From Parapedobacter soli (GTDB lineage Bacteria; Bacteroidota; Bacteroidia; Sphingobacteriales; Sphingobacteriaceae): 64,000 bases of DNA. Under the pieces are notes generated by a model. The model was not told the origin of the DNA. It ran no database searches and saw only the letters and a list, made by a program, of their open reading frames with translations. The stretch covers positions 18,883 through 82,882 of the forward strand of contig NZ_JAMXAY010000018.1 in the NCBI RefSeq assembly GCF_025460835.1, written 5' to 3'. The position numbers and the translations under genes are program-made. Shown here piece by piece: positions 54,488 to 63,951 of the stretch (its first letter is position 1; the number at the start of each line of letters is the position of its first letter).

Positions 54488-55543
54488 TTACTCCAAGCCC
54501 AGCAAACGGCGGTTGCTCGCCTCATCGGCGTCGCCCCCGGCAAAGTCATCGAATGTTTTCTCCGTAACGCGGATGATGTGGTCATTGATGAATGCCGCAC
54601 CCTCGCGGGCGCCGTCTTCGGGGTGTTTGAGTGCGCACTCCCACTCCATTACCGCCCACCCTTTGAAGTCGTATGCCGTCAGCTTACTGAATATTGCTTT
54701 GAAGTCTACCTGCCCATCACCCAGTGAGCGGAATCGCCCTGCACGCTCCACCCAGCCGGAGTAGCCGCCATACACGCCCTGCTTGCCAGTTGGGTTGAAC
54801 TCAGCATCTTTCACATGAAATGCCCGGATGCGCTCATGGTAATGGTCTATATAAGCCAAATAATCCAAGCATTGCAGCACAAAGTGTGAAGGGTCGTACA
54901 GTAGGCACGCGCGCGGGTGGTTATCCACTTTTTCGAGGAAGCGTTCATAGCTTACCCCGTCATGTAGGTCCTCACCGGGATGGATTTCGTAGCATACATC
55001 TACGCCTTGCTCGTCAAATGCGTCCAGGATAGGCCGCCAACGTTTGGCCAATTCGGCAAACCCCGTGTCTACCAACCCTTGTGGACGTTGGGGCCATGGA
55101 TAGACAGTCTGCCACAACAGCGCCCCGCTGAACGTAGCGTGGGCGTTCAACTCTAGGTTGGCCGACGCTTTGGCAGCATATTTCAGCTGTTGCACAGCCC
55201 ACTCGGTACGTGCCTTGGGGTTATTGTGGTATTGTGCCGGTGCGAAGCCATCAAACTGTTGGTCGTATGCGGGGTGCACTGCTACCAGCTGCCCCTGCAA
55301 GTGAGTAGACAGTTCAGTGATCTCCAACCCGATTTCGTTAATCAACCCCTTTATCTCATCTGCATAGGTCTTACTTTCAGCGGCCTGTTTCAGATCGAAG
55401 TAGTCTGTGGCCCAAGTAGGTATCTGCACCCCTTTAAACCCCAGTTCCTTTGCCCACCGGCAAATGGATTCGAGGGAATTGAATGGCGGTTGATCGCCCA
55501 AAAACTGGGCTAGAAAAATACCGGGGCCTTTGATTGTTTGCAT
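54488..55543 (-). CDS. Sugar phosphate isomerase/epimerase family protein
   Basis: A 351-residue protein with the xylose-isomerase-like TIM barrel: FKGVQIPTWATDYF, EITELSTHLQGQLVAVHP, DVCYEIHPGEDLHDG, YDPSHFVLQCLDY and IRAFHVKDAEFNP. Acidic and His residues in these segments are the likely metal ligands. It is 45 nt after a Gfo/Idh/MocA oxidoreductase gene in the same direction, a common pair in sugar or inositol-type catabolism. The substrate is unknown. Confidence 0.9.
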   Translation of the reverse strand: MQTIKGPGIFLAQFLGDQPPFNSLESICRWAKELGFKGVQIPTWATDYFDLKQAAESKTYADEIKGLINEIGLEITELSTHLQGQLVAVHPAYDQQFDGFAPAQYHNNPKARTEWAVQQLKYAAKASANLELNAHATFSGALLWQTVYPWPQRPQGLVDTGFAELAKRWRPILDAFDEQGVDVCYEIHPGEDLHDGVSYERFLEKVDNHPRACLLYDPSHFVLQCLDYLAYIDHYHERIRAFHVKDAEFNPTGKQGVYGGYSGWVERAGRFRSLGDGQVDFKAIFSKLTAYDFKGWAVMEWECALKHPEDGAREGAAFINDHIIRVTEKTFDDFAGGDADEASNRRLLGLE

Positions 55544-55588
55544 AATTACGTTAAGTTAAAAAAATAATCAATCTATTGTAATCTGTTA

Positions 55589-56761
55589 CTACACTGTGAA
55601 GGGTGTCCATTTTTCGGTACTGTCGTTGCTGCGCAGTACATTGTCGAGGAAAGCCATCCCCCTTACACCGTCGGCTACAGAAGGGAAGTCCGGCAGCGAA
55701 GCCCCATCGGCCCCGCTACGGCTCGACCGCCATGCATCGGCAAAGCTACGGTACAGGTTGGCAAATGCCTCAAGGTACCCTTCGGGGTGCCCCGCCGGCG
55801 TACGGCAAAAGGCCTTTGCTTCGGGCGAAATGTGGGAATTACCCCCCGCCCGGTATAGCTGTGCTGGTTCGTCCAACCATTTCACCAGCAGGGTATTGGG
55901 TTCCTGCTGATTCCACTCCAATCCTCCATTCTCACCATAGATGCGCACTTTCAATGCGTTCTCTTCACCTGCCGCCACTTGCGAGGCCATCAGTACGCCG
56001 CTGGCCCCATTGTCAAATTGGAGCAAGATGTTGCCGTCGTCTTCCAACCGTCGGCCCTCCACGTAGGTATACAATGAGGCACACAGCTGGGTGGTGCGCA
56101 GACCGGAAATAAACTCTGCGAGGTGCAGCGCATGTGTCCCGATATCACCCATGCAACCGCTCTTGCCCGACTTGCTCGGATCTGTACGCCAAGCGGCTTG
56201 CTTGTCGCCCGTTTCTTCCGATGGCCTGCTGAGCCACCCCTGTGGGTATTCCACATATACCTTACGCAACTTACCTAACACCCCATCGCGCACAAGTTTC
56301 CGCGCCTGCCGCACCATCGGGTAGCCAACATACGTATGGGTGAGCAAGAACAGTAGCCCCGTTTCTTCAGCCTTCTGCTGTAATTGCTTTGCCTCTCGCA
56401 AATCGAGCGTCATTGGCTTATCCAGCACCACATGAAACCCGTTTTCCAATGCCAGCATGGCCGGTTCGAAATGGACATGGTTGGGCGTAACGATACTGAC
56501 GAAATCCATACGCTCGCCTTCGGGGAGTTTACACTCAGCCGCTATCATTTCCTGGTAAGTTCCATACACACGGTTCGCGGGGAGGTAGAGCGAGTTACCA
56601 CTCTCTCTAGAACGCTCGGGACTGGAACTGAATGCTCCGCATACCAGCTCGATCTGGCCGTCCATCGCTGCGGCAATGCGGTGCACCTCACCGATAAAGG
56701 CACCTTTCCCACCACCTACCATCCCCATCCTCATTTTACGATTGATTGGGTTATTGACCAT
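55589..56761 (-). CDS. Gfo/Idh/MocA-family oxidoreductase
   Basis: A 390-residue NAD(P)-dependent oxidoreductase. The Rossmann motif GMVGGGKGAFIGEVHR lies at the N-terminus, the DKP motif in VVLDKPMTL (family norm EKP), and the catalytic-region motif GDIGTHALHLAEF follows. The start is ATG at 56761; the downstream ATG at 56734 is also possible and fits better with the Rossmann start. It is likely co-transcribed with the isomerase gene. Substrate is not predictable from the sequence. Confidence 0.93.
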   Translation of the reverse strand: MVNNPINRKMRMGMVGGGKGAFIGEVHRIAAAMDGQIELVCGAFSSSPERSRESGNSLYLPANRVYGTYQEMIAAECKLPEGERMDFVSIVTPNHVHFEPAMLALENGFHVVLDKPMTLDLREAKQLQQKAEETGLLFLLTHTYVGYPMVRQARKLVRDGVLGKLRKVYVEYPQGWLSRPSEETGDKQAAWRTDPSKSGKSGCMGDIGTHALHLAEFISGLRTTQLCASLYTYVEGRRLEDDGNILLQFDNGASGVLMASQVAAGEENALKVRIYGENGGLEWNQQEPNTLLVKWLDEPAQLYRAGGNSHISPEAKAFCRTPAGHPEGYLEAFANLYRSFADAWRSSRSGADGASLPDFPSVADGVRGMAFLDNVLRSNDSTEKWTPFTV

Positions 56762-56988
56762 AATTATTTTGATTTTGACATGTTATTCGTTGCTATCGTT
56801 GGCATTATTTTTCAGTCATTGGGCACACAAAAATAGCATTTATGTGATGAATCGTGCATGTTGCCTCAAAGATTTTACCTATTGGTGAGGGCAACCTCAA
56901 AAATGTGTTAAAAATGGTTAAAATCATCGAGGCATTGGCAGCGAATACGTATTTTAGCCACTTGTGTAAATAGGTTCGTACGCGTTGA

Positions 56989-57843
56989 ATGGAAAAGCTA
57001 ATGATTAGGGTGTTTATGTGGGCTTTCGTCATTTCCGCCTCATTGCTTTTAGCATGCAACCAAAAAAAGCCAAAGCCAGTGGCACGGTCATTTGATCAAT
57101 TCCTATATCCAGAAGATTTGAAGGACGTTGTTCCCGCCGGGGTAACCGGTGATGACAGTACACAATTGGTACGCGCCTACATCGAACAGTGGTTGCGTCA
57201 GCAAGCATTGCTGTATCATGCACAGCGCAATGTGAACATCAGTACCGAGCGCCTCGACAAGCAAGTGGAAGCCTACAAAAATGGGCTCATCGTGTACGAG
57301 TACGAGCAGGCTTTGGTAAGCCAAAAGCTGGATACGGTGGTAACGGACGAGGAAATACGGGAATATTATGATGCACGCCCGGAGTTGTTTATCCTGCAGC
57401 AGCCCATCCTCAAGCGTTCTTATATCCGCCTAGGCACCGATGCCCCTGAATTGGACCGGGTAAAGCGGCTAATGGTTTCACCGAGCTTCGAAGAACAGGA
57501 TTTGCTCACTAAATATTGTGCCATGTATGCAACAGATTATGTGCTTCATGATACCACTTGGCATTACGTGGATGAATTGGTGCAAGAATTTCCCATTTCG
57601 CAGATCGATGACGCAAATTATGACCAAACAGGGCGAATTTTCGAAATAATTGAAAATAATGAATTATATCTGATAATTTTGCACGATTCGAAATTGAGGG
57701 AATCACGCTCACCATTACCATTGGTGCGAGAACAAATCCGCAATCTGATTTTGAATAAGCGTAAAATGGATCTTATTGATCGCATGCAGCGGAGCATTGT
57801 AACAGATGCCCGTGAAAAGAACAACATCGAAATATACAATTAA
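56989..57843 (+). CDS. Lipoprotein before the SurA-like gene, chaperone-like
   Basis: A 284-residue lipoprotein (SLLLAC followed by NQKKP). The middle, with EQWLRQQALLYHAQRNVN and DEEIREYYDARPELF, resembles the N-terminal SurA/PrsA chaperone region. No PpiC signature is visible, so a peptidyl-prolyl isomerase function is unlikely. The stop is directly followed by the ATG of the SurA-like gene, so the two are coupled and probably work together in outer-membrane protein folding. Confidence 0.78.
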   Translation: MEKLMIRVFMWAFVISASLLLACNQKKPKPVARSFDQFLYPEDLKDVVPAGVTGDDSTQLVRAYIEQWLRQQALLYHAQRNVNISTERLDKQVEAYKNGLIVYEYEQALVSQKLDTVVTDEEIREYYDARPELFILQQPILKRSYIRLGTDAPELDRVKRLMVSPSFEEQDLLTKYCAMYATDYVLHDTTWHYVDELVQEFPISQIDDANYDQTGRIFEIIENNELYLIILHDSKLRESRSPLPLVREQIRNLILNKRKMDLIDRMQRSIVTDAREKNNIEIYN

Positions 57844-59232
57844 ATGAGTAGACATAACTGCATCTTTCTGGTTTTGGCACTAATAATAGGTACCTCCGGT
57901 TTGACTTTCGCCCAAGAACCGCAAGTCATCGACCGAGTTGCCGCCGTAGTGGGTTCCAACATTATCCTGGAATCTGAGATCGAAATGCAATATGCCCAAT
58001 ACCTTGCCCAAGGCAACAAGGCAAGCAACGACTTCAAATGCTACATCTTACAGCAACAGCTCACCCAGAAATTGCTGGCCCAACAAGCCATTATAGACTC
58101 CATTGAAGTGAGCGAGGGAGAGGTAGATGACAACATCAACGCCAGGCTCCGGTATATGTCAAGCCAAGCCGGCGGACAAGAGCGGTTGGAGCAATTCCTA
58201 AACCGTTCATTGCTCCAATACAAGGAAGAAATGCGCCCCAGCGTTTACGAGCAGCTCAAAGCCAATAAGATGCAGCAAAATATTGTATCCGGTATCGATG
58301 TGACGCCATTGGAGGTACGCCGCTATTTCGAGTCGCTGGACACCGATAGCCTCCCCTACTTCGGTACGGAAGTGGAGGTAGGCGAGTTGGTTGTGTTCCC
58401 CAAGCTTACGCGCGAGGAAAAACAGCAGTTCCGCGATCGTGCCGAAGAACTCCGCCAGCAGGTAGTGGACGGGTCTGATTTCGCAACGATAGCACGCCTG
58501 TACTCACAGGACGGTGGATCGGCACCCTATGGGGGCGATCTCGGCTTCAACACCAGGGATGGATTCGTAAAGGAATTCTCGGCTGTCGCATTCCGGCTCA
58601 AGCCAGGCGAGGTTTCGCCGGTATTTGAATCTGAATTCGGGTTCCATTTCCTCGAAGTACTGGAACGGCGGGGTGAAGAGGTACGCACACGCCATGTGCT
58701 TATTCAAATCAAGCCCACCCAGGCCAGTTTAGAGCGGGCCAAAAAACATATCGACAGCATCTATGACAACGTAGTCAATAAGAAACTTGATTTCTATAGC
58801 GCAGCAACGCTCTATTCCGACAATAAAGAAACCAAATACAATGGCGGTATGCTGCTCAACTTGGAAAACCAGCAAAGCCGTACTACACTGATCCCGGCAG
58901 ACAAACTTGATGCATCGATTTTCACGGCTATCGATACGCTCGAACCGGGTGACTATTCACGGCCAGCGCAATTTAGTGACCGCACCGGCAAAACTGGGTA
59001 TCGGTTTACCTACCTGAAGTCGCGCACACCACCCCATCAAGCTAATCTCGATGTGGACTTCGCTAAAATAAAGGAAGCCGCCTTACAAGATAAAATCAAC
59101 CGGAAGCTCAGCGAGTGGTTTGAGAGCCGCCGCCAAGTTACCTTCATCGATATCAACGAAGCATACCATGATTGTGATGATCTGAAGATATGGCTGAAAG
59201 ATAAGAAAGAAACTGCGGTAGCACAGCTTTAG
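57844..59232 (+). CDS. SurA-like periplasmic peptidyl-prolyl isomerase
   Basis: A 462-residue exported foldase. Signal peptide (ending GLTFAQ), SurA N-terminal domain (about 25-165, VIDRVAAVVGSNIILESEIE), then two parvulin-type regions. The first (about 175-275) has the motif GGSAPYGGDLGFNTRDGFV and GEVSPVFESEFGFHFLEVL. The second (about 280-390) is more diverged. Members of this group help outer-membrane barrel proteins to fold. Start is ATG at 57844, joined to the upstream stop (TAAATG). Confidence 0.93.
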   Translation: MSRHNCIFLVLALIIGTSGLTFAQEPQVIDRVAAVVGSNIILESEIEMQYAQYLAQGNKASNDFKCYILQQQLTQKLLAQQAIIDSIEVSEGEVDDNINARLRYMSSQAGGQERLEQFLNRSLLQYKEEMRPSVYEQLKANKMQQNIVSGIDVTPLEVRRYFESLDTDSLPYFGTEVEVGELVVFPKLTREEKQQFRDRAEELRQQVVDGSDFATIARLYSQDGGSAPYGGDLGFNTRDGFVKEFSAVAFRLKPGEVSPVFESEFGFHFLEVLERRGEEVRTRHVLIQIKPTQASLERAKKHIDSIYDNVVNKKLDFYSAATLYSDNKETKYNGGMLLNLENQQSRTTLIPADKLDASIFTAIDTLEPGDYSRPAQFSDRTGKTGYRFTYLKSRTPPHQANLDVDFAKIKEAALQDKINRKLSEWFESRRQVTFIDINEAYHDCDDLKIWLKDKKETAVAQL

Positions 59233-59258
59233 TTGACTATCAGTCGTCGCTAATCATC

Positions 59259-59289
59259 AATCGTAAGTCGTACTGGAACACTTACGATT
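59259..59289. terminator. Hairpin between convergent SurA-like and SnoaL-like genes
   Basis: AATCGTAAG and CTTACGATT form a 9-bp perfect stem with a 13-nt loop. It overlaps the stop codon of the minus-strand gene. No U tract follows. Confidence 0.4.
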
Positions 59290-60145
59290 CAAACAACATT
59301 TCAATAATGACCCGCCACTGGAAATCAGATTGCAGTTGCCATATCCGCACATAATTGCACTTTAGGGTTTCCGATGCCGTAGCCACGGACACTTCACCGT
59401 AAGAATAAGCCAGCTCGCCACTGTACGACCGACTAGCAACCAACGACTTCGCCTGTATGGCCAAATCCTGTTCCTTCACGAAATCGAGGATGGCCTCCTT
59501 GCCGATAATCGGTGTCTTCCATGGGAAATAAAGCCGCGCATCGTCTGCGAGGAATTCTCGGTAAGCGATTGCCGCATCCGTTTTCAGAACGGTAGACAGT
59601 AGCTGGTCGTTACTCAATACAATTTCTTTACGCTGCTGTATCCGTTCTTTGGTTTTAAACCGTGTGTAATCTTTCGCGTCGGGTTCAACATACTGCAAGT
59701 CCGGCTCGTTGTTGCCACCATGGTGTTCAATCTGGGCGCGGAGATCGATCTTCCAGTTCCCTTTGCGGTCGCGCCGCCAAACGGTGAGGTATTCGCCGTA
59801 CCGCTTTATGGCCCCTATCCGTTGAAACGACATCGTTCCTGCCGTTACCCCCCATTCCATGCTTTTTGCAATGGCCGCGTACGTGGGTCGCCAGATCATC
59901 ACATCAGGTATATTCGGCCGGTTATTGAGGTAGTCCAGCGCATCCACGGGGGCCGGTGTAAAAAAGGTTGAATTCCGATCCACCACAGACATGAATGCCG
60001 CGTGTGGTCCCTGCGTTTCTGAAAGCCTGGCCGCAGTACGGTCGGCCATCAATAAACTTCCCACTTTACCCAACATCTGTGCAGCTGCCGACTGGGATAC
60101 AACTACCAAACAAGTAATAAAACCAATCCTACTAATAGCGGTCAT
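59282..60145 (-). CDS. Exported SnoaL/DUF4440-like protein
   Basis: A 287-residue protein with a signal peptide (ending QSAAAQ) and two segments of the cone-shaped NTF2-like fold: first HAAFMSVVDRNSTFFTP, later AYREFLADDARLYFPWKTPI and SGELAYSYGEVSV. Function is unknown; such proteins may be enzymes or binding proteins. It is 4 nt after cysS and co-directional, so probably in the same transcript. Confidence 0.78.
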   Translation of the reverse strand: MTAISRIGFITCLVVVSQSAAAQMLGKVGSLLMADRTAARLSETQGPHAAFMSVVDRNSTFFTPAPVDALDYLNNRPNIPDVMIWRPTYAAIAKSMEWGVTAGTMSFQRIGAIKRYGEYLTVWRRDRKGNWKIDLRAQIEHHGGNNEPDLQYVEPDAKDYTRFKTKERIQQRKEIVLSNDQLLSTVLKTDAAIAYREFLADDARLYFPWKTPIIGKEAILDFVKEQDLAIQAKSLVASRSYSGELAYSYGEVSVATASETLKCNYVRIWQLQSDFQWRVIIEMLFES

Positions 60146-60149
60146 TCCA

Positions 60150-61616
60150 TCAAATCTTATTCCAAAGGGTTCCTTCTTTACTGTCCTTAAGCTGGATACC
60201 GATAGCGCTCAGTCCCTCCCGTATACGATCTGAAGTAGCATAATCTTTCTGTTTCTTGGCTTCGTTGCGAAGAGCAATTACCACTTCCATCAGCTTGTCG
60301 AAATCATCAGAGCCCATATTATCATCAGTCAGGCCCAACACATCATATACAAAATGCTGCATCAAGGTATTCAGCGCTGTTAATGTAGATGCATCGATAG
60401 CAACCTTACCGTCGTAAACGCTATTGATAATACGTACGGCTTCAAACAGCTCTGCAATCAATATCGGGCTATTGAAGTCGTCGTCCATCGCAGCATAACA
60501 ACGCTGCCTGAGCTCTTCTATTTTCAAGTCTGCTTTTTTGGTTCCCGCTGCTTTCAATTTTGGCAGTAGTGCCATAGCATTCATGAGCCGCCTATACCCT
60601 TTGTCTGCGGCATCCAGCGCTTCGTTAGAGAAATCGAGTGTACTTCGGTAATGGGCCTGCAACATAAAAAAGCGTACTGCCATCGGCGAATAGCCACGCT
60701 CAAGCAACGGATGGCTACCGCTGAAAAGCTCTTGGGGTAAAAAACCGTTACCGGCAGATTTAGACATCCGCGTACCATTTACCGTGAGCATATTGGTATG
60801 CATCCAATATGTTGCAGGCTGAGTATGGTTACAGGCTTGCGATTGGGCGATTTCATTGGTATGGTGTGTCGCAGCGAGGTCCATTCCTCCGCCATGAATA
60901 TCAAACTGACTACCGAGGTATTTATTGCTCATTGCCGAGCATTCGATATGCCACCCCGGGAAGCCTACACCCCATGGCGAAGGCCAACGCATGATATGCT
61001 CGGGCTTCGCTTTAATCCAAAGTGCAAAATCCAGCCGACCTCGCTTTTCATCCTGTCCGTTGAGCTGACGGGTATTGTTAAGCAAGTCTTCCAACTTACG
61101 GTTGGTAAGGATGGTATAGTCATACGACTTAACATACTTCTCCACATCGAAATATACCGTTCCGTTCACTTCATAAGCATACCCTTGGTCGATGATCTGT
61201 TTAACCATCTCGATCTGCTCGGAAATGTGGCCGGTAGCTGTAGGTTCAATACTGGGAGGCAAGGTATTGAATAGCCGCAGCACCTCATGGAAACCCAAGG
61301 TGTATTTCTGCACGATTTCCATGGGCTCCAACTGTTCCAGCTTGGCCTTTTTTGCGAATTTGTCGTCGCCTTCGTCGTTATCCCCTTCCAAGTGGCCCGC
61401 ATCAGTAATATTGCGTACGTAACGCACTTTATATCCAAGATGCAAGAGGTAACGGTAAATTAAGTCGAACGAAACGAATGTGCGGCAATTTCCCAAATGC
61501 ACATCACTATATACGGTAGGTCCGCAAACATACATCCCTACAAAGGGAGGGTTCAGCGGCTCGAATTTTTCCTTTACCCTTGTTAACGTGTTATACAACA
61601 CCAGTCGGTTGTCCAT
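60150..61616 (-). CDS. cysS: Cysteinyl-tRNA synthetase
   Basis: Charges tRNA-Cys with cysteine. The 488-residue product starts MDNRLVLYNTLTRVKEKFEP at 61616; the frame stays open 47 codons upstream, but this part is not conserved. The ATP site HIGH appears as DVHLGNCRTF, and KMSKS as RMSKSAGNG. Zn ligands include Cys in MYVCGPTVY and the GWHIECSAMS motif. Length is normal. It follows a small HicB-like gene by 37 nt. Confidence 0.97.
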   Translation of the reverse strand: MDNRLVLYNTLTRVKEKFEPLNPPFVGMYVCGPTVYSDVHLGNCRTFVSFDLIYRYLLHLGYKVRYVRNITDAGHLEGDNDEGDDKFAKKAKLEQLEPMEIVQKYTLGFHEVLRLFNTLPPSIEPTATGHISEQIEMVKQIIDQGYAYEVNGTVYFDVEKYVKSYDYTILTNRKLEDLLNNTRQLNGQDEKRGRLDFALWIKAKPEHIMRWPSPWGVGFPGWHIECSAMSNKYLGSQFDIHGGGMDLAATHHTNEIAQSQACNHTQPATYWMHTNMLTVNGTRMSKSAGNGFLPQELFSGSHPLLERGYSPMAVRFFMLQAHYRSTLDFSNEALDAADKGYRRLMNAMALLPKLKAAGTKKADLKIEELRQRCYAAMDDDFNSPILIAELFEAVRIINSVYDGKVAIDASTLTALNTLMQHFVYDVLGLTDDNMGSDDFDKLMEVVIALRNEAKKQKDYATSDRIREGLSAIGIQLKDSKEGTLWNKI

Positions 61617-61653
61617 GGTGCGAAAATACGAATTAATACGCAAAAGGACAGCG

Positions 61654-61893
61654 CTACTTTTTCGCCGGTATAAAAGGCATTTTGATAATGGTATCGTTAA
61701 ATTCGCGGATGCGGATACTACCGTCAAAACCATCTTTGAAATAGTTTTGGACCTCAAAAAGAATCTTTTCGGTTAAGTCTGCTATGGAGTTGCCAAAAAC
61801 AGCTAACCCAAGATTTCCTTCAACTGCTGCCTTAACGCCCTCTTCATGTTGTAACACTACGAAAATCAATTCGTCGAATTTAGAAATCTCCAT
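61654..61893 (-). CDS. Small HicB-like protein
   Basis: A 79-residue product: MEISKFDELIFVVLQHEEGV, then AAVEGNLGLAVFGNSIADLT and a C-terminal helix. The fold pattern resembles the small HicB-like/UPF0150 domain, where a short strand with a Gly-hairpin is followed by a helix (LTEKILFEVQNYFKDGF). No HicA toxin is next to it, so an antitoxin role is not supported. A GGGAGG-like site precedes the ATG. It is 18 nt after the OmpA-like gene and 37 nt before cysS. Confidence 0.65.
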   Translation of the reverse strand: MEISKFDELIFVVLQHEEGVKAAVEGNLGLAVFGNSIADLTEKILFEVQNYFKDGFDGSIRIREFNDTIIKMPFIPAKK

Positions 61894-61911
61894 CTGGTCG
61901 CCTCCCGGTGA

Positions 61912-63861
61912 TTAGTATGCCAATACCGTCACTTCGGTCCTCCGGTTTGCCTGGTGTTCCTCGCGCGAGCACGGCACACCGTCCGCGCAGCGGTTCACCA
62001 GCCGTGTCTCCCCGTAACCCTTGGCCACCATCCGCTCGCGTGCAATGCCACGCCCCACCAAGTAGTCAACCGCCGACTGCGCACGCCGCTGCGAAAGCAA
62101 CTCGTTGTACGAATGGCTGCCGCGGCTGTCCGTATGGCTCGAAAGCTCGATCTTAAGCGTCGGGTTGTCACGAAGCGTGCGCACCAGCTCGTCAAGTATA
62201 GCCGCCGCATCAGGACGGATGTTGTGCCTGTCGAAATCGTAATAGATATTCTCCAGCTCGAATGTCTGGCCAACCCGGAAAACCGGCTCCAGCAGCAACG
62301 CAACCTCCAGCGTGTCCGACCGGGTGATACCCACCGTGCTTACCCTGGCCGAGTCGGCGTGGTAACCCTCCTTCTGCCCCAGCACCGTATAGCTCCGGTT
62401 GCCCTCCAGCACGAACTCGAATGTGCCCGATCCACTGCTCCGCTTTTTGGCGACAATCTCACGATCCCCGTCGTACAGCGTCACTGACGCTTCCGCCAAG
62501 CGTTCACCCGTGGACTTATCCGAGGTGGTCCCCATCAGGATAATGATGACCTTGGGCTTATCGAATGAAAACGAATAGATATCGTCTCCGCCCACGCCCC
62601 CTTTGCGGTCCGAGGAGAGGAACCCACGGAACCCCTCCGCATCTTCCCCGTAAACCACGTAGGCAAAATCATCCGCCGCGCTATTGACCGGATACCGGAG
62701 ATTTGCAGGCGCATCCCATTGGCCCCGGCTCCCGGTCGATCTGAACACATCCAGCCCACCCATGCCAGCAAGGCCATCGGTGGAGTAATAGAGCGTGCCA
62801 TCGGGAGCGATGGTGGGGAACAGTTCATCCCCCACTGTGTTGATCAACGGACCGGCGTTTACCGGCCTACCCCACGAACCGTCAGCCTGCCGCTCACTGT
62901 ACCAGATATCCGTGCCCCCATGCCCCCCGGGCATATCGCTGGAGAAATAAAGCACCGTTTCGTCGGGCGATAAGGCAGCATGGCCAACCGAGTATTCATC
63001 TATGTTATTATGCGCAAACGGCTCGGCTATCCAACCATCATCCTTCTTCTTGTAAATATACAATTCAAGCGTGTTGGTGCGGTAACGACGCCCGTCCTCC
63101 TTTTTCAAATCAGCATCCTTACCCACATAAGTACGCGTAACATACAACGTGTTGCCGTCTTTCCCGGCAGCAACGGGCCCAACGTGGTATTCCGAACCAT
63201 TGATCCCCCCGGACGACAGCGAGGGGCCGCCCAGGGTACCCCCGGACGACAGCGGCGCCGTATAGATCCGCAGGAAGGCATTGCCCGTCCACCCGTACGT
63301 ATCCATCCCCGGCTTTATTCCGGGTTCACCGGCGTAGTAAACATGGTCCCCCGACGGGAAAACGCCAAATTCCGAATTCGACGTATTCACCGCTGTCTCG
63401 TTGCGCAACCGGTGCGCCGTCGGTGTGGCCATCCACACCAGCGCCGAATCGCAGCCGGCGATCTCGACCGCCACCGATGGCCCATTCCCGGTCTGCGAGG
63501 CATACGATTCCAGCTGCCGCCTGGCTTCCGCATATTTCCCGTTCACTTTCAGGACACGCCCATAACGGAGTAGGTTATCGGGCGATGACCCAGCCTGTTG
63601 GACCACCCGTGCGTACCAGTTCTCAGCAGACTCGTAGTCCTTCATCCGCAGGTAGCTCTCGGCCAGCCGCTCCAGGTCCTGCAAACGGGGGTTGCGCGTG
63701 TCCACCAGCCGGGTGTACAGTTTGGCAGCATTGGCATATTCATAACGCCTGTAAAGCTCCTCAGCACGGTCCCGCAGGCTCGGCTGTTCCTGTGAAATGG
63801 CACCCCCGCCCATGCAAAGCAGGACGACGGAAAAAATGAATGGTTTCAGATATTGTCCCAT
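61912..63861 (-). CDS. OmpA-family protein with TPR and beta-propeller (PorE-like)
   Basis: A 649-residue protein with a signal peptide (ending GGAISQ), TPR helices (about 30-135), PD40/WD40-like propeller strands (about 180-440, including LSPDETVLYFSSDMPGG and IAPDGTLYYSTDGLAG), a small carboxypeptidase-regulatory-like beta domain (about 448-520), and a C-terminal OmpA peptidoglycan-binding domain (540-649, IYYDFDRHNIRPDAAAILDE). The order TPR-propeller-CRD-OmpA is that of the T9SS component PorE, although it has a normal signal peptide and not a clear lipobox. Upstream is a probable PorP/SprF gene. Confidence 0.88.
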   Translation of the reverse strand: MGQYLKPFIFSVVLLCMGGGAISQEQPSLRDRAEELYRRYEYANAAKLYTRLVDTRNPRLQDLERLAESYLRMKDYESAENWYARVVQQAGSSPDNLLRYGRVLKVNGKYAEARRQLESYASQTGNGPSVAVEIAGCDSALVWMATPTAHRLRNETAVNTSNSEFGVFPSGDHVYYAGEPGIKPGMDTYGWTGNAFLRIYTAPLSSGGTLGGPSLSSGGINGSEYHVGPVAAGKDGNTLYVTRTYVGKDADLKKEDGRRYRTNTLELYIYKKKDDGWIAEPFAHNNIDEYSVGHAALSPDETVLYFSSDMPGGHGGTDIWYSERQADGSWGRPVNAGPLINTVGDELFPTIAPDGTLYYSTDGLAGMGGLDVFRSTGSRGQWDAPANLRYPVNSAADDFAYVVYGEDAEGFRGFLSSDRKGGVGGDDIYSFSFDKPKVIIILMGTTSDKSTGERLAEASVTLYDGDREIVAKKRSSGSGTFEFVLEGNRSYTVLGQKEGYHADSARVSTVGITRSDTLEVALLLEPVFRVGQTFELENIYYDFDRHNIRPDAAAILDELVRTLRDNPTLKIELSSHTDSRGSHSYNELLSQRRAQSAVDYLVGRGIARERMVAKGYGETRLVNRCADGVPCSREEHQANRRTEVTVLAY

Positions 63862-63867
63862 GGCGAA

Positions 63868-63951
63868 TGTCTATTGTCCAGTGTCTGTTGTCTATTGTCT
63901 AGTGTCTATTGTCCAGTGTCTGTTGTCCAGTGTCTATCGTCTGTCGTCTAA
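63868..63951. repeat. Twelve tandem 7-bp repeats (TGTCTRT family)
   Basis: From 63868 the sequence reads tgtctat, tgtccag, tgtctgt, tgtctat, tgtctag, tgtctat, tgtccag, tgtctgt, tgtccag, tgtctat, cgtctgt, cgtctaa with no gaps. All 12 units share the TGTC or CGTC core. The array runs from 6 nt before the OmpA-like start codon into the stop codon of the upstream gene, so it makes up nearly the whole intergenic spacer. Confidence 0.9.

Noticed and set aside
61617..61757. N-terminal extension of cysS
   Set aside because: The extra 47 codons are open but unlike any cysteinyl-tRNA synthetase N-terminus and overlap the HicB-like gene.
63868..63951. Heptamer array considered as a CRISPR or origin iteron array
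   Set aside because: Units are 7 bp, contiguous, in an intergenic spacer, with no cas, dnaA or rep gene near.
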